From assembly GCF_020360975.1 (NCBI RefSeq), contig NW_025408671.1, forward strand, positions 310,001 to 374,000: 64,000 nucleotides of DNA, read 5' to 3'. The position numbers and the translations under genes were made by a program. The notes beneath the pieces are model-generated. The model made no database searches, was not told the origin of the DNA, and saw only the letters and a list, made by a program, of their open reading frames with translations. Every line of letters starts with the position of its first letter. The stretch's first letter is position 1. The DNA comes from Hirsutella rhossiliensis (Eukaryota > Ascomycota > Sordariomycetes > Hypocreales > Ophiocordycipitaceae). Below, piece by piece: positions 1 to 12,160 of this stretch.

Positions 1-3000
1 AGGATAAGGAAGGAGCAGAGGATAGGGTAGTTCCGGTATTTTTAAAGGTATTTAGTATAGCGGAAGGGGCGTCTTAATTAGTTCCCGCTATACTAGTAAA
101 GAAGAAGGGTAGTTAGAAGTAATAGATAGGTCTTATCTTTCTTTTATTTAGCTATAACTATCTTTCTCTCCTTTATTATTAAGGTCTTAGTAGAGTTATA
201 GTTTAGTTTTATTTTCCTTAATAATATTTTATAGGTAGTATAAATAGTTTTCCCTTATTCTCTTATTTTACTATTTTATATATAGTTATAAGATATTTAG
301 GCGTACTAATACGTTAACGAGTTAATAGCGATTTAATAGGGATTTATTACTAATTTAATAGCGTCTCCCTATATTAATAGGTTTCCTTACCTTACTTAGT
401 CTTACGCCTCTTTTTCCTAGTTAAGCGAGTAGTATATTCTTTAATAAGGTCTTAGCTATTCGCTATATCTTTAGTATCGACGTATTAGTTATACTTAGCT
501 AGCTATCCTTTCTATTTAATAAGGAAAAAGGTATTGCCCTTAGATCTCTTTTAGTCTTTAATCTCTTAGACTTCTTATTTACCTTTATTATCCTCTAAGT
601 CTAGTATTAGTAGGGTTTCGCTATCTTTATAGGTGCCTTTTTGCTCCTTTTATAGCTCGAAGAGACTAATATAGAAAACGTTATAGAGGTATAAGTACTT
701 CTTAGGGAGTATAAGACGATATACTTACTTTCTAATAGCTTATAGGACCTAAAACGGTTTAATATACTTAGGTAAGAGTTTTCTTTTTTTATCCTTAAGG
801 CGTAAATTCTTTATTAATAATACTATAAGGTCTCTTACTTTTAGTATAAGCGGTTAGTGCCTTAAATCGTAGTATTTCGCTTATAATTTAATAGCCTTTC
901 TTTAGTATTCCTTAAGCCTCTTTTATAGCTCTTATAGCCTAGTAACTCTTACTCTTACTTTAGGTACCCCCCTTTAAATAATATCGTCCTTAATATTAAT
1001 ATAGAAGTTTAGTTAATAACCTATTAACGCTTTATTAGGTAATAACCTAGTTATTACGTTCTTTATATTATTATATATAAATTAAGTAATATATAAGAGT
1101 AATACTTAGTTAGTTTATTCCGAGTTAGTAAAGTATCTTAAGTAGTACTATATAGCTTAGTTTATTTATTCTATTTACTTATTAGTTTATAAGTAAAATA
1201 CTATTAATAGCCTACGTTTTACTTATAAGATAAAATAAAGATCTAACTAGAACTTACTTATAAATAGGGACCTTTTATCTAAGATAATGCTTTTTAGAGG
1301 TCTATATACTAATTTAACTTAGTAATAGAATAATTTTACTAGCTCTAGAGCTATTATTATCTTAAAGATAGGAAAGAAAAAGCAATACTTAGTATATTAG
1401 TCTACGATTACTAAGATCGTATTAACGTCTTATCTATTATACTATACTTTAAGTAGACCTATAGTAAAGTCTATTAATAATTCTTCCTATAGTTATATAG
1501 GATATAGTAACGATTATATAGTACTATAAGGGCGATGCCTCTTAAATACTATACCTTAATATACTAGGTATAACTAGATATATTTATTTATAACTTTTAT
1601 TATTTTATCCTAGTAGAAGTTCCTTACTAATAGTTTGCTAATATATCGGGAGCTAAAGTATCCTATTAATAGATCGTTATAGAAGAGCTATATTAGCTCT
1701 TACTATAAGGCTACCTTTAAAGGCATTATAATATAACCCTTCTATAGTAGTAGTCTATCTAAGCGTACTAACTAAAAACCCTTCCCTTTTAAGAAGTCTT
1801 TAGTCTCCTTTAGCTTACTAATCGCTATATTAACTAACTAAGTACGTTTTAGTAACTCTAGTAACGGTTCTAGAACTTCTACTATATAAACCTTTATATA
1901 GTAAGCCGCTTTTTTAGCGGTCTTCCTTAAGAGTAAATATTTATAACTAGCTCTCTCTTTAGCTTAATCGGCTAATTATTTAAGTCTTACGCTTAAATTA
2001 TTATAGTTTCGCTATAGATAAGCTTATATATTTTCTTTATATAAAGGCACTTTACTATACTTATATTAACTTAAGTTTAAGTATCTCCTTACCTATAAAA
2101 ACGCCTTATTATTTCTTTATATAGATATAGTATTAATAGTAGCTTATTTCGCTTATAGCTCTAGTAATAGTTCTATAGATAGGGGCTTCTCGCCCTTATA
2201 TCTAGGCATTCTCGATCGCGCGTTCGCTAGGTTTAATTTACCTATATAATACTTAATCGTAAAGTTAAATAGTACTAAATATATATACTATCTTACTTAC
2301 CTCCTATTTAAGGAGGTCTAGTATATAAACGTCTAAAGGTTATAGTAGTCCGATAATACCTTTACTTTATACGCTGCCCCTTTAATATAATATCGCTAGT
2401 ATTTAAATAACTTAATAATAGCGAATAGTTCTTAGTCTAGAATACTATAATTAAGTTTAGCTCTAGTAAACTTCCTTAACTAAAATACGATCGGATAATA
2501 ATACCCTTTATTATTAGGTTAAGAGATAATTCCTACTATCGCGAATTATAATATATCTATTTCGATATAAATACGTCTTTCTAGATTATAATATTAAAGG
2601 AGTAGGGCTCCTTAAAAAGCATCCTTAAGAGCTTAAAACGCTGCCTATTTAGTAAGGTTTAGCTCTACTCTTCCTAGCTTCTTCCTATTCTTACTCCCCT
2701 TTAATAGTATAGTTAAGGGCGCTATAACTCCTAAGTACCTATATATAAATTATCGGTAAAAATTATAGAACCTAAGGAAAACCTAAATATTATAGTAGGT
2801 TATAGGTTTAAGCTATTAAGCTATTGCCTCTACCTATTAAGGGTCTATCGATACCCTATCGATAGATAATATAAACTTAAGGAACTTAACTAACTATTAA
2901 TAAAAGATATACTTTAATAGTTTTATATAAAGCTCTATAGCCCTTAGCCTTTCTATTACTTATCCTAAGTATTTAGTATATTCTTCTCTTATCTTAGATT

Positions 3001-3181
3001 ATATAAGGATATTATTAAGGTAAACTACGTAGATTATATCTACGAGCCCCTTAAGCGCCTAATAGATATAGCTCTAAAATATAGCTAGTACGTTAGTAAG
3101 TCTAAAGGGTATTACTAGGTATTCGAAATATCTATAACGCGTTTAGAAAGCGGTCTTTTATTTATCTCCTTCTTAAATTTA

Positions 3182-3195
3182 AATATATTAATATA
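3182..3195. repeat. Target-site duplication, left copy (14 bp)
   Basis: AATATATTAATATA occurs here and again at 3969-3982, immediately outside the inserted SINE-like element. Removing the insert and one copy rejoins the gypsy reverse transcriptase on the minus strand. The sequence is AT-only, so part of the match could be chance, but the reading-frame continuity supports it. Confidence 0.6.
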
Positions 3196-3968
3196 ACCCT
3201 CGTAGTATAATAGTTATATACCTAGGAAGCCTACTAGCTATAATGCTAGAGTCGGTTTAAATCTAGCTAGGGGCACGATTAATTTTTAGTTAGACTAGTA
3301 GACTACGCTAACCTACTTATTAATTAGCTAATTAGCGCTTCTAGAAGCGCTTATAAATATACTAGTAGTCTAGCCCCGCTATAAGTAGGCCGTCCCGGAC
3401 CTCGCCTACCTAGACCTAGCGACGAATTCGTTAGGACCTCCCCTTAACCCTAGTCCGGGCCCCCCGACTAGGAAAATAAAAACCTAGGGCCGATACTAGT
3501 AACTCGATAAGTACGGCGTAAAGCTAGTATAATAACCTAGCTACCGGCCTAGCTAAAGGCTAGCATAAATAAAAAATAGCCCGCTAAGCCTTATAGCGGA
3601 AAAAATAAGGTAGAGCTAAGGAAGATATCGTTATAGGATAAGGTCGGAGATAATTATATAATTAACCGTTAACTAAAAACGCTCGTACTACCGATTAACG
3701 CTATATACCCCGCGTATATAAAGGAGTTACTTTCTAAGGTTACTTTATAGTAGGGCTAATACGATTCTAACTAACTATAACGATACTTAAGATAGCCGGC
3801 GTAAGTTTCCTACGTATTATAACCGCGACCTAGGATAAAGGCGGACTAGCTATAAAAGAGGAGAGGGTTTTCCTCTAAGTACTTTAGTTTTTCCCTTTTA
3901 TTTAACGTTAAAGTTCTAGATACCTTTAGATAGGTTACTAGTATAATCTTAATAATAATAATAATAAT
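3196..3968 (+). mobile_element. Non-autonomous SINE-like insertion with tRNA-like head and (TAA)n tail
   Basis: This 773-bp segment splits the reverse transcriptase of the surrounding gypsy element. It is flanked by a perfect 14-bp direct repeat (3182-3195 and 3969-3982). The right end is an (AAT)n run. The last 100 bp or so before the run match the end of the larger insertion at 34981-36604, while the rest does not. The left end has an RNA polymerase III-like arrangement: TAGTATAATAGTTA near 3209 resembles a tRNA A box inside a GTAT/ATAC D-stem, and GGTTTAAATCT near 3264 resembles a B box. Short target duplications of this length plus a simple-repeat tail are typical of target-primed (LINE-machinery) insertion. 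I infer a SINE that borrows the tail of a LINE-like partner. Confidence 0.55.
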
Positions 3969-6512
3969 AATATATTAATATATATTCCGTATATTAATCT
4001 TAGAAAAATACTTAGCTCCTTAATAGCGGTTAATAATCTCTAAAATAAAGGGTAAAAGGTACCGATTCTTTTACGTAACTTAGTTAAGTCCTTAGTAGTC
4101 TATATATAGCTATAAGGTGCTATCTTTCTTTAAAACGAAAAGGATAGGCGCCCTAGCTAGGCTCTTTAACTCCTAGATTATTTTCCTTCTTATCGCGTCT
4201 TAGATCTAGTCGCGTAATACTTAGAGTTCCCTTTATAATAGAGGGTAAATTAGTCCATAAGGGGGTTCTATATTAAAGATTAAATTAATTAAGTAATCCG
4301 TTCCCTTTCTAGCTAGTAATAAGTTAGATTTATTAGCTAAGAAAGTATCTTTAAACTAGTAGAGAGTTAGTAGGATTTTAGCCTATTCTTTCTATAGAAT
4401 CCCTTTATCTTTATCTTTATCTAGTAATAGGATTAGCTTAGGGTTAAGCACTATTATATATACCCTTACTTTATTCCTATATTCTTAAAGGAATCTATAG
4501 GGGTTTTATAGGGTTTCGCTACTTAGTTAATACTTAAACTACTACTATCGTTTCTATAAGATAATATAAATACGTTTATCCTTTAAAGTAGTAACTAATA
4601 AAAGGATTAATACTTAATCGTTTAGCGTTAACTTATTAATATTAATATAGAAATAAGTAATTATCTTTTCGGTGCCTCTTATATTTATTATTTAGAGCGG
4701 TACTAACTATACTCTATACTCCCTTACCTTACTATTATTAAGCCCTAATAACTTAAGGTATAATAGCGCTACTTATAGTAATCCCTACTATTAAGTAAAG
4801 TTTATATTTATAAGGTTAATAGTACTATAAGTATCTAAGTATATAGGGACTTTAGTAGGGTTTCGCCTTAATATCGTTATAAGAGTTTTAAGTAACTATC
4901 TTATAAGTATTAAGTTTACTAAGGGAGAGGCGTTTACCTTAATATCTTACCTTTTCCTTATTTTATAGTATTAAGTTTAAGAGTCTTTACTAGGGTTTCT
5001 ACCCTTAGAGAATTAGTATATTCTATAGATAGGTATCCTAGCTTATTATATTAGAAATATATAATTCCTAATTAAGTAAAAGATCCTTTTCCTCGATATC
5101 GTCCCTTAGTTCGGCCCTTAGTAAGTATATCGCTAGCTTACTAGTTATTAGTTAAATTAGTAGTATTTCCTTAACGATTCGGCCTAGCTTATCGGCCTCT
5201 TTAATTCCTTCCCCTATATATATTACCTTAAGGTATAGTACTATTTCTATTCTTAGTTCCTCTAAGGGTAAAAGTAGTATTAGTATATCGCCTTTTATTA
5301 GTAGTAGTATCTTAATATCGTTAAGCGACTTATATAAGCTCTTCCTATAAATAGGTATAAATAGGTATTAAATAGAGGTTAATTTAGTCTTAAAGTTATA
5401 GCTTTAGCTTAGCGAAAAATATAAGAGTACGCGCCTTTTTTAATAGGCGTTTAAAATACCTCTTTAAGGAGTTAAGGTATAAGCTAAACTCTAAGAGGGA
5501 CTAGCCTTCTTATTAGTAAGCCTCCTTTAATTACGTCGCTAATAGTATCTCCCTATTTATAGTATCCTTAATTAAGATAAGTATCTATTCCTTAAAGTAT
5601 ACCTAATCTATACTATATTTAGTTTAGTTAATCGGCGTCTATTCTTTAAGGTATCGGCGCTATCTTACTTTATAGTTACTATATATATAATCTACTACGT
5701 AGAGGATCTTTATTTTATCGCAACGAAAGCGTCTAAGCGTTGCCCTAAAAGCGTCCTCTAGATCGTAAGTCTAGTCTAGACGTTTCTATATATTAGTAGG
5801 TTAAGATAATTAAGCGATATTTTTAATCTTAACCTTGCTACCGCGGCTACCGTCCGATTTAAGGGAGTAGGACCGTCGACGCTTTCCTAAATAGATAGCG
5901 ATAGTACTAGCGCGTTTAGCAATTTCCTACTTTAATTATATAACGCGGTCTTATAAGCGTTTTATCTCCTCTAGCTCCTTAATATATACTTATAGAGCTA
6001 TAAGCTTTTCTTAGCGAGTTAGTAGTCTTACGCTTATAGGTAGCGATATCTTTAATATAGCTAGAATATCGTCTATAATAAGGGTCTATTCTAAGGATAT
6101 ATCTCCTTATTCTTTATCTCTTAAGTAGATACTTAATATATATAATAAAGAGGCCTTAACTAGTTAACTACTACGTCGCGCTATAGGAGCGTTATATAGT
6201 CTTCTCTAAGTAGCTATCTTTACTAGGTAACTAAAAAGGGAAGCTTTAGAAATTATAAGGGAATACGTATTACGGTATAATTAGTTAGGTAGTAGAGATA
6301 GCTAGAGGTACTACGCTATATATATTGCGTTCTCCTCGTTATAAGACTAAAGCTTATAAGAAGAGGGATTTTTTCCCTTTTAGTCGGAGTAGCGAGAGGT
6401 CTATAATATAGAAGCGGGGTAAGTACGATTTCCTACTAATACCTTACCGATATATTAGTACTACGTACCTAAGTACTTTGCTAGCCTATACCTCTTAGTA
6501 GCGCTCTTATAA

Positions 6513-7581
6513 GATCTTCTTAATATAGTTAGTTATATAGCCCCTTAAGGGAGCTATTAAGGTCTCGAGCTTTAAAAGCTACTACTTAGGAGTCTCTTCC
6601 TCTTAAAAAGAGATTAGCTTTATAGTACTAACGGATTCTATTATCGCTATATATATAATAGTTAGTAGCTTTGTCTTATAGACGTACTCCTTATAGTAAC
6701 TCTTATAGTTACTTAAGGTAGTAGAAAAAGCTCTTTATTATATAAAGGTTAGCTCGGAGAAGAGGGAAGCTCCCTCTATAAATTCCGTTGCCCTAGGATA
6801 AAGAGGTAGCTTAAGAGGGTCCTACTTATTAAAGAAGACTAAATTATAGATAGTTCTATCTATATAAGCTTATACCTCCTTTACTTACTTATCTTAATCT
6901 TAGGGCTTTATAAGAATCGTCCTATAGACTATAGTAGCGGTAGAGTTATTTTTTAATATTATTATAGGAAAGGGGGTAGAAAAGTTAGTTAAAAATCGGC
7001 TTTTTTAGTAAGAGGGATAAAAGGAAGCTATAAGGGATATAAGAAAGGTACCTTTTATAGTAGCTAAAAGGTATAGGAATACTATTCCTCCTAAGCTTAT
7101 AACTCTTATAAAGAGAGATATAAGAAGTATATATAAAATATATAAAGGTAAAATTAAAAGTAAGGGGTTAGATAAGTAAGGTAGAGATATTTAAATCTTA
7201 TAGGGGTAGTAATTATAGTAGGGGATTAATTATTATATTACCTTAATTCTCTTTCTTTCTTTTATCTAACGCCCCTCTTTATACTTATTTAGTATCTTAA
7301 TTAATAAAGAAGATCCTACTTAAAAAAGCTATTAATATCCTTTTAACTACTAAGCTTTTTATTAGTTTTTCCTTTCCTTTCTAGCTATTGCCGGTATATC
7401 TATCTTATCTTTCGCTACCTTTATAAGAAGCTATCGCTACTTTTCCTTTCTATCTTACCCCTACCCTTCTCTCTATACCTCCTTTTAGCTCCTTCTTTAA
7501 AACCTATTTTTTTAGCTTCTTAGGTCCTTTATACTAAGGGATATCTCTAAGAACTATAAATTCTAGCTACGCTTTACGATA
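6513..7581 (-). mobile_element. Truncated Ty1/copia element (copy 1), 5' LTR plus start of the internal region
   Basis: This segment is homologous to 42490-43568 and 31195-32253, the right-hand ends of two longer copia copies. The LTR spans about 7104-7581 and ends in GCTTTACGATA where less mutated copies end in GCTTCGCGACA. Because the copia pol reads on the minus strand, this right-hand LTR is the 5' LTR. Left of about 6513 the similarity stops. Either the element is truncated there or the neighbouring gypsy element inserted into it. RIP-type mutation is heavy. Confidence 0.65.
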
Positions 7582-7585
7582 TATT

Positions 7586-7735
7586 TAGCCCCTTATATAC
7601 TTATTATAAATTCCGGACGAAATCCTACCCTATACTCCTTCGACCGATCTTTCCGCTTATATTATTAATTACCTAATTCTACGCTTATTACTTATACCTT
7701 CTTATAAATATAAACTAGCTACCGGTCTTATAAGT
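7586..7735 (+). repeat. LINE 3'-end fragment, inverted copy of 59090-59225
   Basis: The stretch beginning AGCCCCTTATATACTTAT matches the reverse complement of about 59225-59090 along nearly its whole length; the differences are mostly RIP-type transitions. The copy near 59 kb lies downstream of a LINE reverse transcriptase/RNase H reading frame on the minus strand, so this is most likely the tail of the same LINE family in plus orientation. Confidence 0.5.
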
Positions 7736-8250
7736 TAAAGTAAGAGTAGTAATAACTATTTATATTTTTCTTTACCCGCCTAAGATCTAGCGGGTTCTCT
7801 ATCTTCTATATATACTATAGTAAGCGTAAGACCTTACTTAGGGCTTTAACTAAGTAATATCTTAACCTTATAATTATATAATAGTAGTATAGCGTATTAG
7901 CGATATTTCCTAGTATTTTCCTTAGGTAAGTATAGGTATTTCTCTATAATTTCCCTATTATATTCTTATAGTAACTTCTTAAGGAAATATTAGTATAATC
8001 CCTAAGAAGCTATTATTACTTAGGAAATTATAGTATATTCTCCGTGTAATATATCCTTAAGGGAAATCTCTATAAAATATCTATATAATCTACTCGGTTA
8101 TTATTTCTAGGATTTCCGGGTGATTTCCTAGAGTTTACTTAGTAGCTTCTAGGTTCTTTCTTCTATAGGGAGCTTTAGGGAGTTAAGGGTAACTTCCCTA
8201 ACGGAGGCCGATATTATTATAGGTACCTAGATTATCGACTATAGGGTGTC
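7736..8250. other. RIP-mutated AT-rich stretch, unassigned
   Basis: No domain, terminal repeat or match to another part of the window was recognised. CA and TG are nearly absent, as in the neighbouring elements. It may be more of the LINE tail or unrelated spacer. Confidence 0.5.
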
Positions 8251-9029
8251 CCGTAATAGAAACGCTCTTATACTTAGTAAGGACTATAGTATAAAAGGAT
8301 AATATAAAGCTTATATAGCTATAGAATTTAATTACGCTAGCCTTATAAGACCTACCTATCTTTATAATTATACTTACTAACTATAGTAAGTATATAAGCT
8401 AGTTAATAAAGGTAGTATAAGGCTATAAGTAGATATTATATTTTTAAAAGCTTTATAAGTATATTTACTTATACTAGTAATAAAATTACCGCTCTTTTAT
8501 AAAATAACTAGCTAGCTATTAATATTAATAAAGATACCTTAATATTAGCTACTTATATAAACTAAGCTAAATATAGTAAGAAGACGCTATTAACTACCCT
8601 TTATACCGCCTTATACGTTAAGTAGTAAGTAAAGTAAGTAATAAGTAAAGAGATTAAGAAAAGGAAGGCTAATACCCGCTACTTATATTATAGCGCGTTT
8701 ATATAATTTATATTAAAATACCTCTTTCTCTTAGCTAAGTAGCTTATAGTAATTTAAGGATTTAAGATAAAACCGCTCCTTACTTTAAATAATAAGGAGG
8801 ACTTTACTCCCTTAAGCTTAATAAGAAAAAAGTAGCTTTAAAGTAAAGATAGGCTTTAAAGCCTTAATTATTAATATTAATAAAAGAAAAAAAAGAGTTA
8901 TCTACTTATATAAAAAGAAGCTTACTTTAATATAAGTTATAATTAATAACTCTTTATTAATTACTACCCTTATAAATAAGGGCTATTAGTACTATACTAT
9001 AGTTAATAAGGCGCTTATATAAGAAATAT
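8250..9029 (+). mobile_element. Gypsy copy C, fragment 1 (gag region)
   Basis: Homologous to about 11575-12335 of gypsy copy A and 21215-21975 of copy B, covering the second half of gag with the zinc-knuckle region and the start of the protease region. It is more AT-rich than either of those copies, so it appears older. The fragment stops abruptly inside the element and the next part of the same element resumes at 18243, so 9.2 kb of other sequence was inserted. The left end near 8250 is a truncation; no LTR is seen there. Confidence 0.65.
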
Positions 9030-10784
9030 TATTATATCTTTTTAGCTAACTTTTTAAAACTAAGCTTAAAATATAAAAAAAGGATATACTTAGAACTATT
9101 ATAGATAATATATTATACCCCCTTAAGTATAACCTTATATAGCTATTAATAGGTATATAATATACTATTAAAGATTATAAATTAAGTAAAGTTCTCTTTT
9201 ATATAAGTAGAAAACTCTTCCTTACCTTTATTAACTAAGGGTATATACCCTTTATTAATAAGACTTAGCTTAGACCTAACTTAGGACCCTAGCTTAGACT
9301 TAAGGCGGGCCCCCTTAACTTTACCCCCCCCCCCCTTTAACTTAAGGGTTAAAATAAGTACCTTAAAGGCTAAGGCTTACTTAAAAAAAGCTTTAAAAGG
9401 CTAATACCTTTTAAGGACTTTAAAAGAAAGGCCTAGGACCTAAGACTAAGACTTAAAGGATATTAAGATAAAAGATAACGCTTAGATTATATTAAAAACT
9501 AGCCTCTTTAAGCCTAGCCTAGCCTTACTTTAAGCTAGCTACTTTTAACCTAACTAGCCTTTAAAGTAAGTAAGGGGGTAAAAAAAAGCTACCCTTAGTA
9601 GCCTTATTAGCCCTATACTTATCCGACTTATATTTTAATACTTATAATAAAACTAGCCCTAGCCTTAGTACTTTTTCCTTAAAGACTAAGCCTAGGGCTT
9701 TTTTTAATAGGCCGTCTAGGCCCTTAAAGACGCCTAAAAAATAAACCCTTTTATAAGACTTTTAAAAAGGGCTTAAGAAGGTAGCTATAAGGACCCTAGA
9801 CTATTAATAGCCCTTATAATAGCCCTTATACTAACCTAAGGCTACTTAGTAGCTTAAGGCTACCTAAGGAAACCTTAAAGCGAGCTTATAAGCTAAGGTT
9901 ACTATAAAAAAGGCGCTTAAGGCCTTAGCTAAGGTCTAAGCTAAAGCTTTAATAAAAGTCCTAGCTAAGGCCTTCTTAAGGTTTATAAGTAAAAGTAGAA
10001 TTTTAGGAAATTAAGGAATTACGTAAGACTACGTAATAAAGAGGAAGAAGGAGTATAAGGTAGGATTTTTAATAGAATTTATTAGTAATATATTAGTATA
10101 TAAAAGAGGTATTAAAGTTAATAATTCTCTATCTATCTACTAGCGGATATACTATCTTATATAGATAATTATAGCTAAATAGAAGAACCTTTTAAGACTA
10201 GATTTAAGCTGCTATATAGCCTTAAGACTAAGGAATTTAGTAATACCTCGAGTATATTAGGAAGTGTCTTAGTTCTACTAATATTTATATTTAAAGGAGG
10301 TTAGTTATACTAGTATTCTTAAGAGGTCTTAGCTAGTATTCTAAGCTAGCTCTATTTCTTTAACTCCCGATTATATAATAACCGGCAACCCGTTTAATAT
10401 ATAATAATATATAAAATAACGAGCGATTCTTACTCTATAATATAGGATTTTATCTATAATTAATATACTACTTATTAGCTTATATAATCGGGAGAGTATA
10501 TTATAGCTGCTTTATTTATAGTAGGAACACCGTTCCTTATAGGCCTTAACTAAGGCCTTAGCTAAGAAGAATATAAAAAAAGACTTTTAACTTATTTTAA
10601 AGCTAAAAAAAGGATTACTAACGCTAACTATTAACCTTATTACTTTTTATAATAAGCTTAATAAAGCTATAAAGGAACTAGCTATATTAGCTTTATTAAC
10701 TTTATATAAAAGTAATATAGTTATAATAATAAAGGCCTTATATATAAAAAAAGCCTTTAAAGTAATAGGAAAAGTAGTCCTTAT
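9030..10784. mobile_element. Unknown RIP-mutated element, left part (host of gypsy copy A)
   Basis: This AT-rich segment and its likely continuation at 17778-18242 interrupt gypsy copy C. The interruption is bounded by a near-perfect direct repeat of about 38 bp (about 8990-9027 and 18243-18280). Internally it is rich in CTTAAG/TTAAGCTTA-type words and holds a 12-C run at 9324-9335. I recognised no transposase, reverse transcriptase or LTR. Total length without gypsy copy A would be about 2.2 kb. The class of this element is unknown. Confidence 0.45.
10364..10494. mobile_element. Possible 131-bp MITE with 15-bp terminal inverted repeats
   Basis: CTCCCGATTATATAA at 10364-10378 is exactly repeated in inverted orientation at 10480-10494. 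The 131-bp span has no coding potential, which is the structure of a small non-autonomous inverted-repeat element. No clear target duplication is visible, and in such AT-rich DNA the inverted repeat could be an internal hairpin of the surrounding element instead. Confidence 0.35.
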
Positions 10785-10971
10785 TATAAGAGTCTTTAAC
10801 TATTATAGGTTATAAGCTTAGGCTATATCCTAAGCTATATAAATTATATATAAAGGGCTAGATCTTATATATATATATATAAGCTAGCTATATATAAAAG
10901 AGCTCTATATAGCTTATTAATATTATCTTATAAACGGTACCTATATATATACCTCTACTTACTCTATAATA
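10785..10971 (+). repeat. 5' LTR of gypsy copy A
   Basis: About 187 bp, starting TATAAGAGTCTTTAAC and ending ACTCTATAATA. It matches 17592-17777, 20424-20609 and 27226-27411. The original TG...CA ends are presumably now TA...TA through RIP. It contains a TATATATA run that could have served as TATA box. Confidence 0.8.
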
Positions 10972-11072
10972 GTATAAGCTATTAACTAATAAATCTAATA
11001 AATATCTCCCTAGAAAGGGTACCGCTTCTTTAAGGGAGTACCTTACTACCCTTTAAGCGGATAGGAAGTATT

Positions 11073-12160
11073 ATAGCTATCCTAGAAGCGATTAAAAGCG
11101 CGATAGCTAGCGAGAAGAATAAGGTTCTTACTATACTAAGGGAGCCGTTTATAAGACTAGCGTTAACCCCTATAACCTCTATAATACTAGTTATAGTAGC
11201 GGTACTATTAATATAGAAACCGCTTCCTTAGCCGACTTAAAATAATAAGCCTAAGTCCTTTTACTTCTTCCTTAGCTAGCTATAAATAAAGTTTATAATA
11301 AATAAGAAATAGGGCTTAAACGGCTATCGCGATATAGTATAGTATTTACTCCTTTATATACTACTAAAGCCTTAGATATAGTAGATCTCTAGATTCTAAG
11401 ATAAAGGCGGCCCTAAGGGTAAACGCGACTTATAGGACTTCTTTTAATACCTTATATATATATTCGGTAACGTATAAGAGCGGGAAAAGGTATAAGATAG
11501 GCTATAGACCCTTAGGTAAAGGGACGGGTAGACCTTTAGCGAATTCCTCCTTAACTTTAAAGATACGCTCTTATAGGCAGCGGGAACTATAGTATAAGAA
11601 GATAGCGTAAAGCTTATATAGCTATAAAACTTAATTATACTAGCTCTATAAGAGCTACTTATCCTTATAATTATACTTACTAACTATAGCGAGTATATAA
11701 GCCGGTTAATAAAGGTAGTAAAGGGCTATAAGTAGACGCTATGTTTTTAAAAGCTTTATAAGTATATACTATATAGTAGTAATAGGAATACCGCCCCTTT
11801 ATAAGAGGAATAGCTAACTATCGATATTAATAGGGATACCTTAATATCGGCTACTTATATAGACTAAGCTAAACGCGGTAGGAAGTTATTATTAAATATC
11901 CCTTATACTATCTTATACTCTAAGTAATAGGCAAAGTAGGTAATAAGCAAGGAAATTAAGAAAAGAAAAGCTAATAGCCGCTACTTATATTACGGCGTAT
12001 CTATATACTTTATATTAAAATACCCCTTCCTTTTAGCTAAACGGCCTATAGTAGTTCTAGTAGCGAAGATAGAACCGCTCCTTACCTTAAATAATAAAAA
12101 AGACTCTACGCCCTTAGGCCTAAAGGAAAAAGAGTAGCTTTAAAGTAAAGATAGGCTCTA
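11073..12160 (+). pseudogene. Gag of gypsy copy A, RIP-inactivated
   Basis: The frame opening with ATA (from ATG) at 11073 parallels the copy B gag, which reads (M)AILEAIKSAIASEKNEV. A zinc-knuckle CX2CX4HX4C equivalent lies near 11985-12030, best seen in copy B. In-frame TAA/TAG codons replace Q/W throughout. Pol lies in the -1 frame relative to gag (gag codons start at position 0 modulo 3, pol codons at 2), the same relation as in copy B, which suggests expression by -1 frameshifting when alive. The end of gag is approximate. Confidence 0.65.

Larger units (their letters stand above)
1..6513 (-). mobile_element. RIP-degraded Ty3/gypsy retrotransposon, minus strand, left end outside window
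   Basis: On the minus strand, reading TAA/TAG as mutated Q/W, a gypsy reverse transcriptase can be followed. A segment at about 4154-4000 reads APILFVLKKD, then a NRYLLP-like stretch (family PLP) and KYFSKI. After an inserted element it resumes at about 3180 with EGDKxKTAF, TRYRYFEYLVIPF and, near 3025-3005, the active-site box as YLNNILI, where the family has YLDDILIY. RNase H and integrase would lie further left but I could not pick clear motifs. The part at 4.3-6.5 kb should be protease and gag by position. The right end is only approximate, set where copia-like sequence begins. Both catalytic aspartates of the YLDD box are replaced by Asn, as expected from RIP, so the element is dead. Confidence 0.75.

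Noticed and set aside
3945..3985. (AAT)n and similar runs as CRISPR or tandem arrays
   Set aside because: They are simple microsatellite tails of inserted elements, without spacers.
9324..9335. 12-C homopolymer as a regulatory or G-quadruplex site
   Set aside because: A single run without repeated G-tracts nearby; more likely slippage or assembly uncertainty in a dead element.
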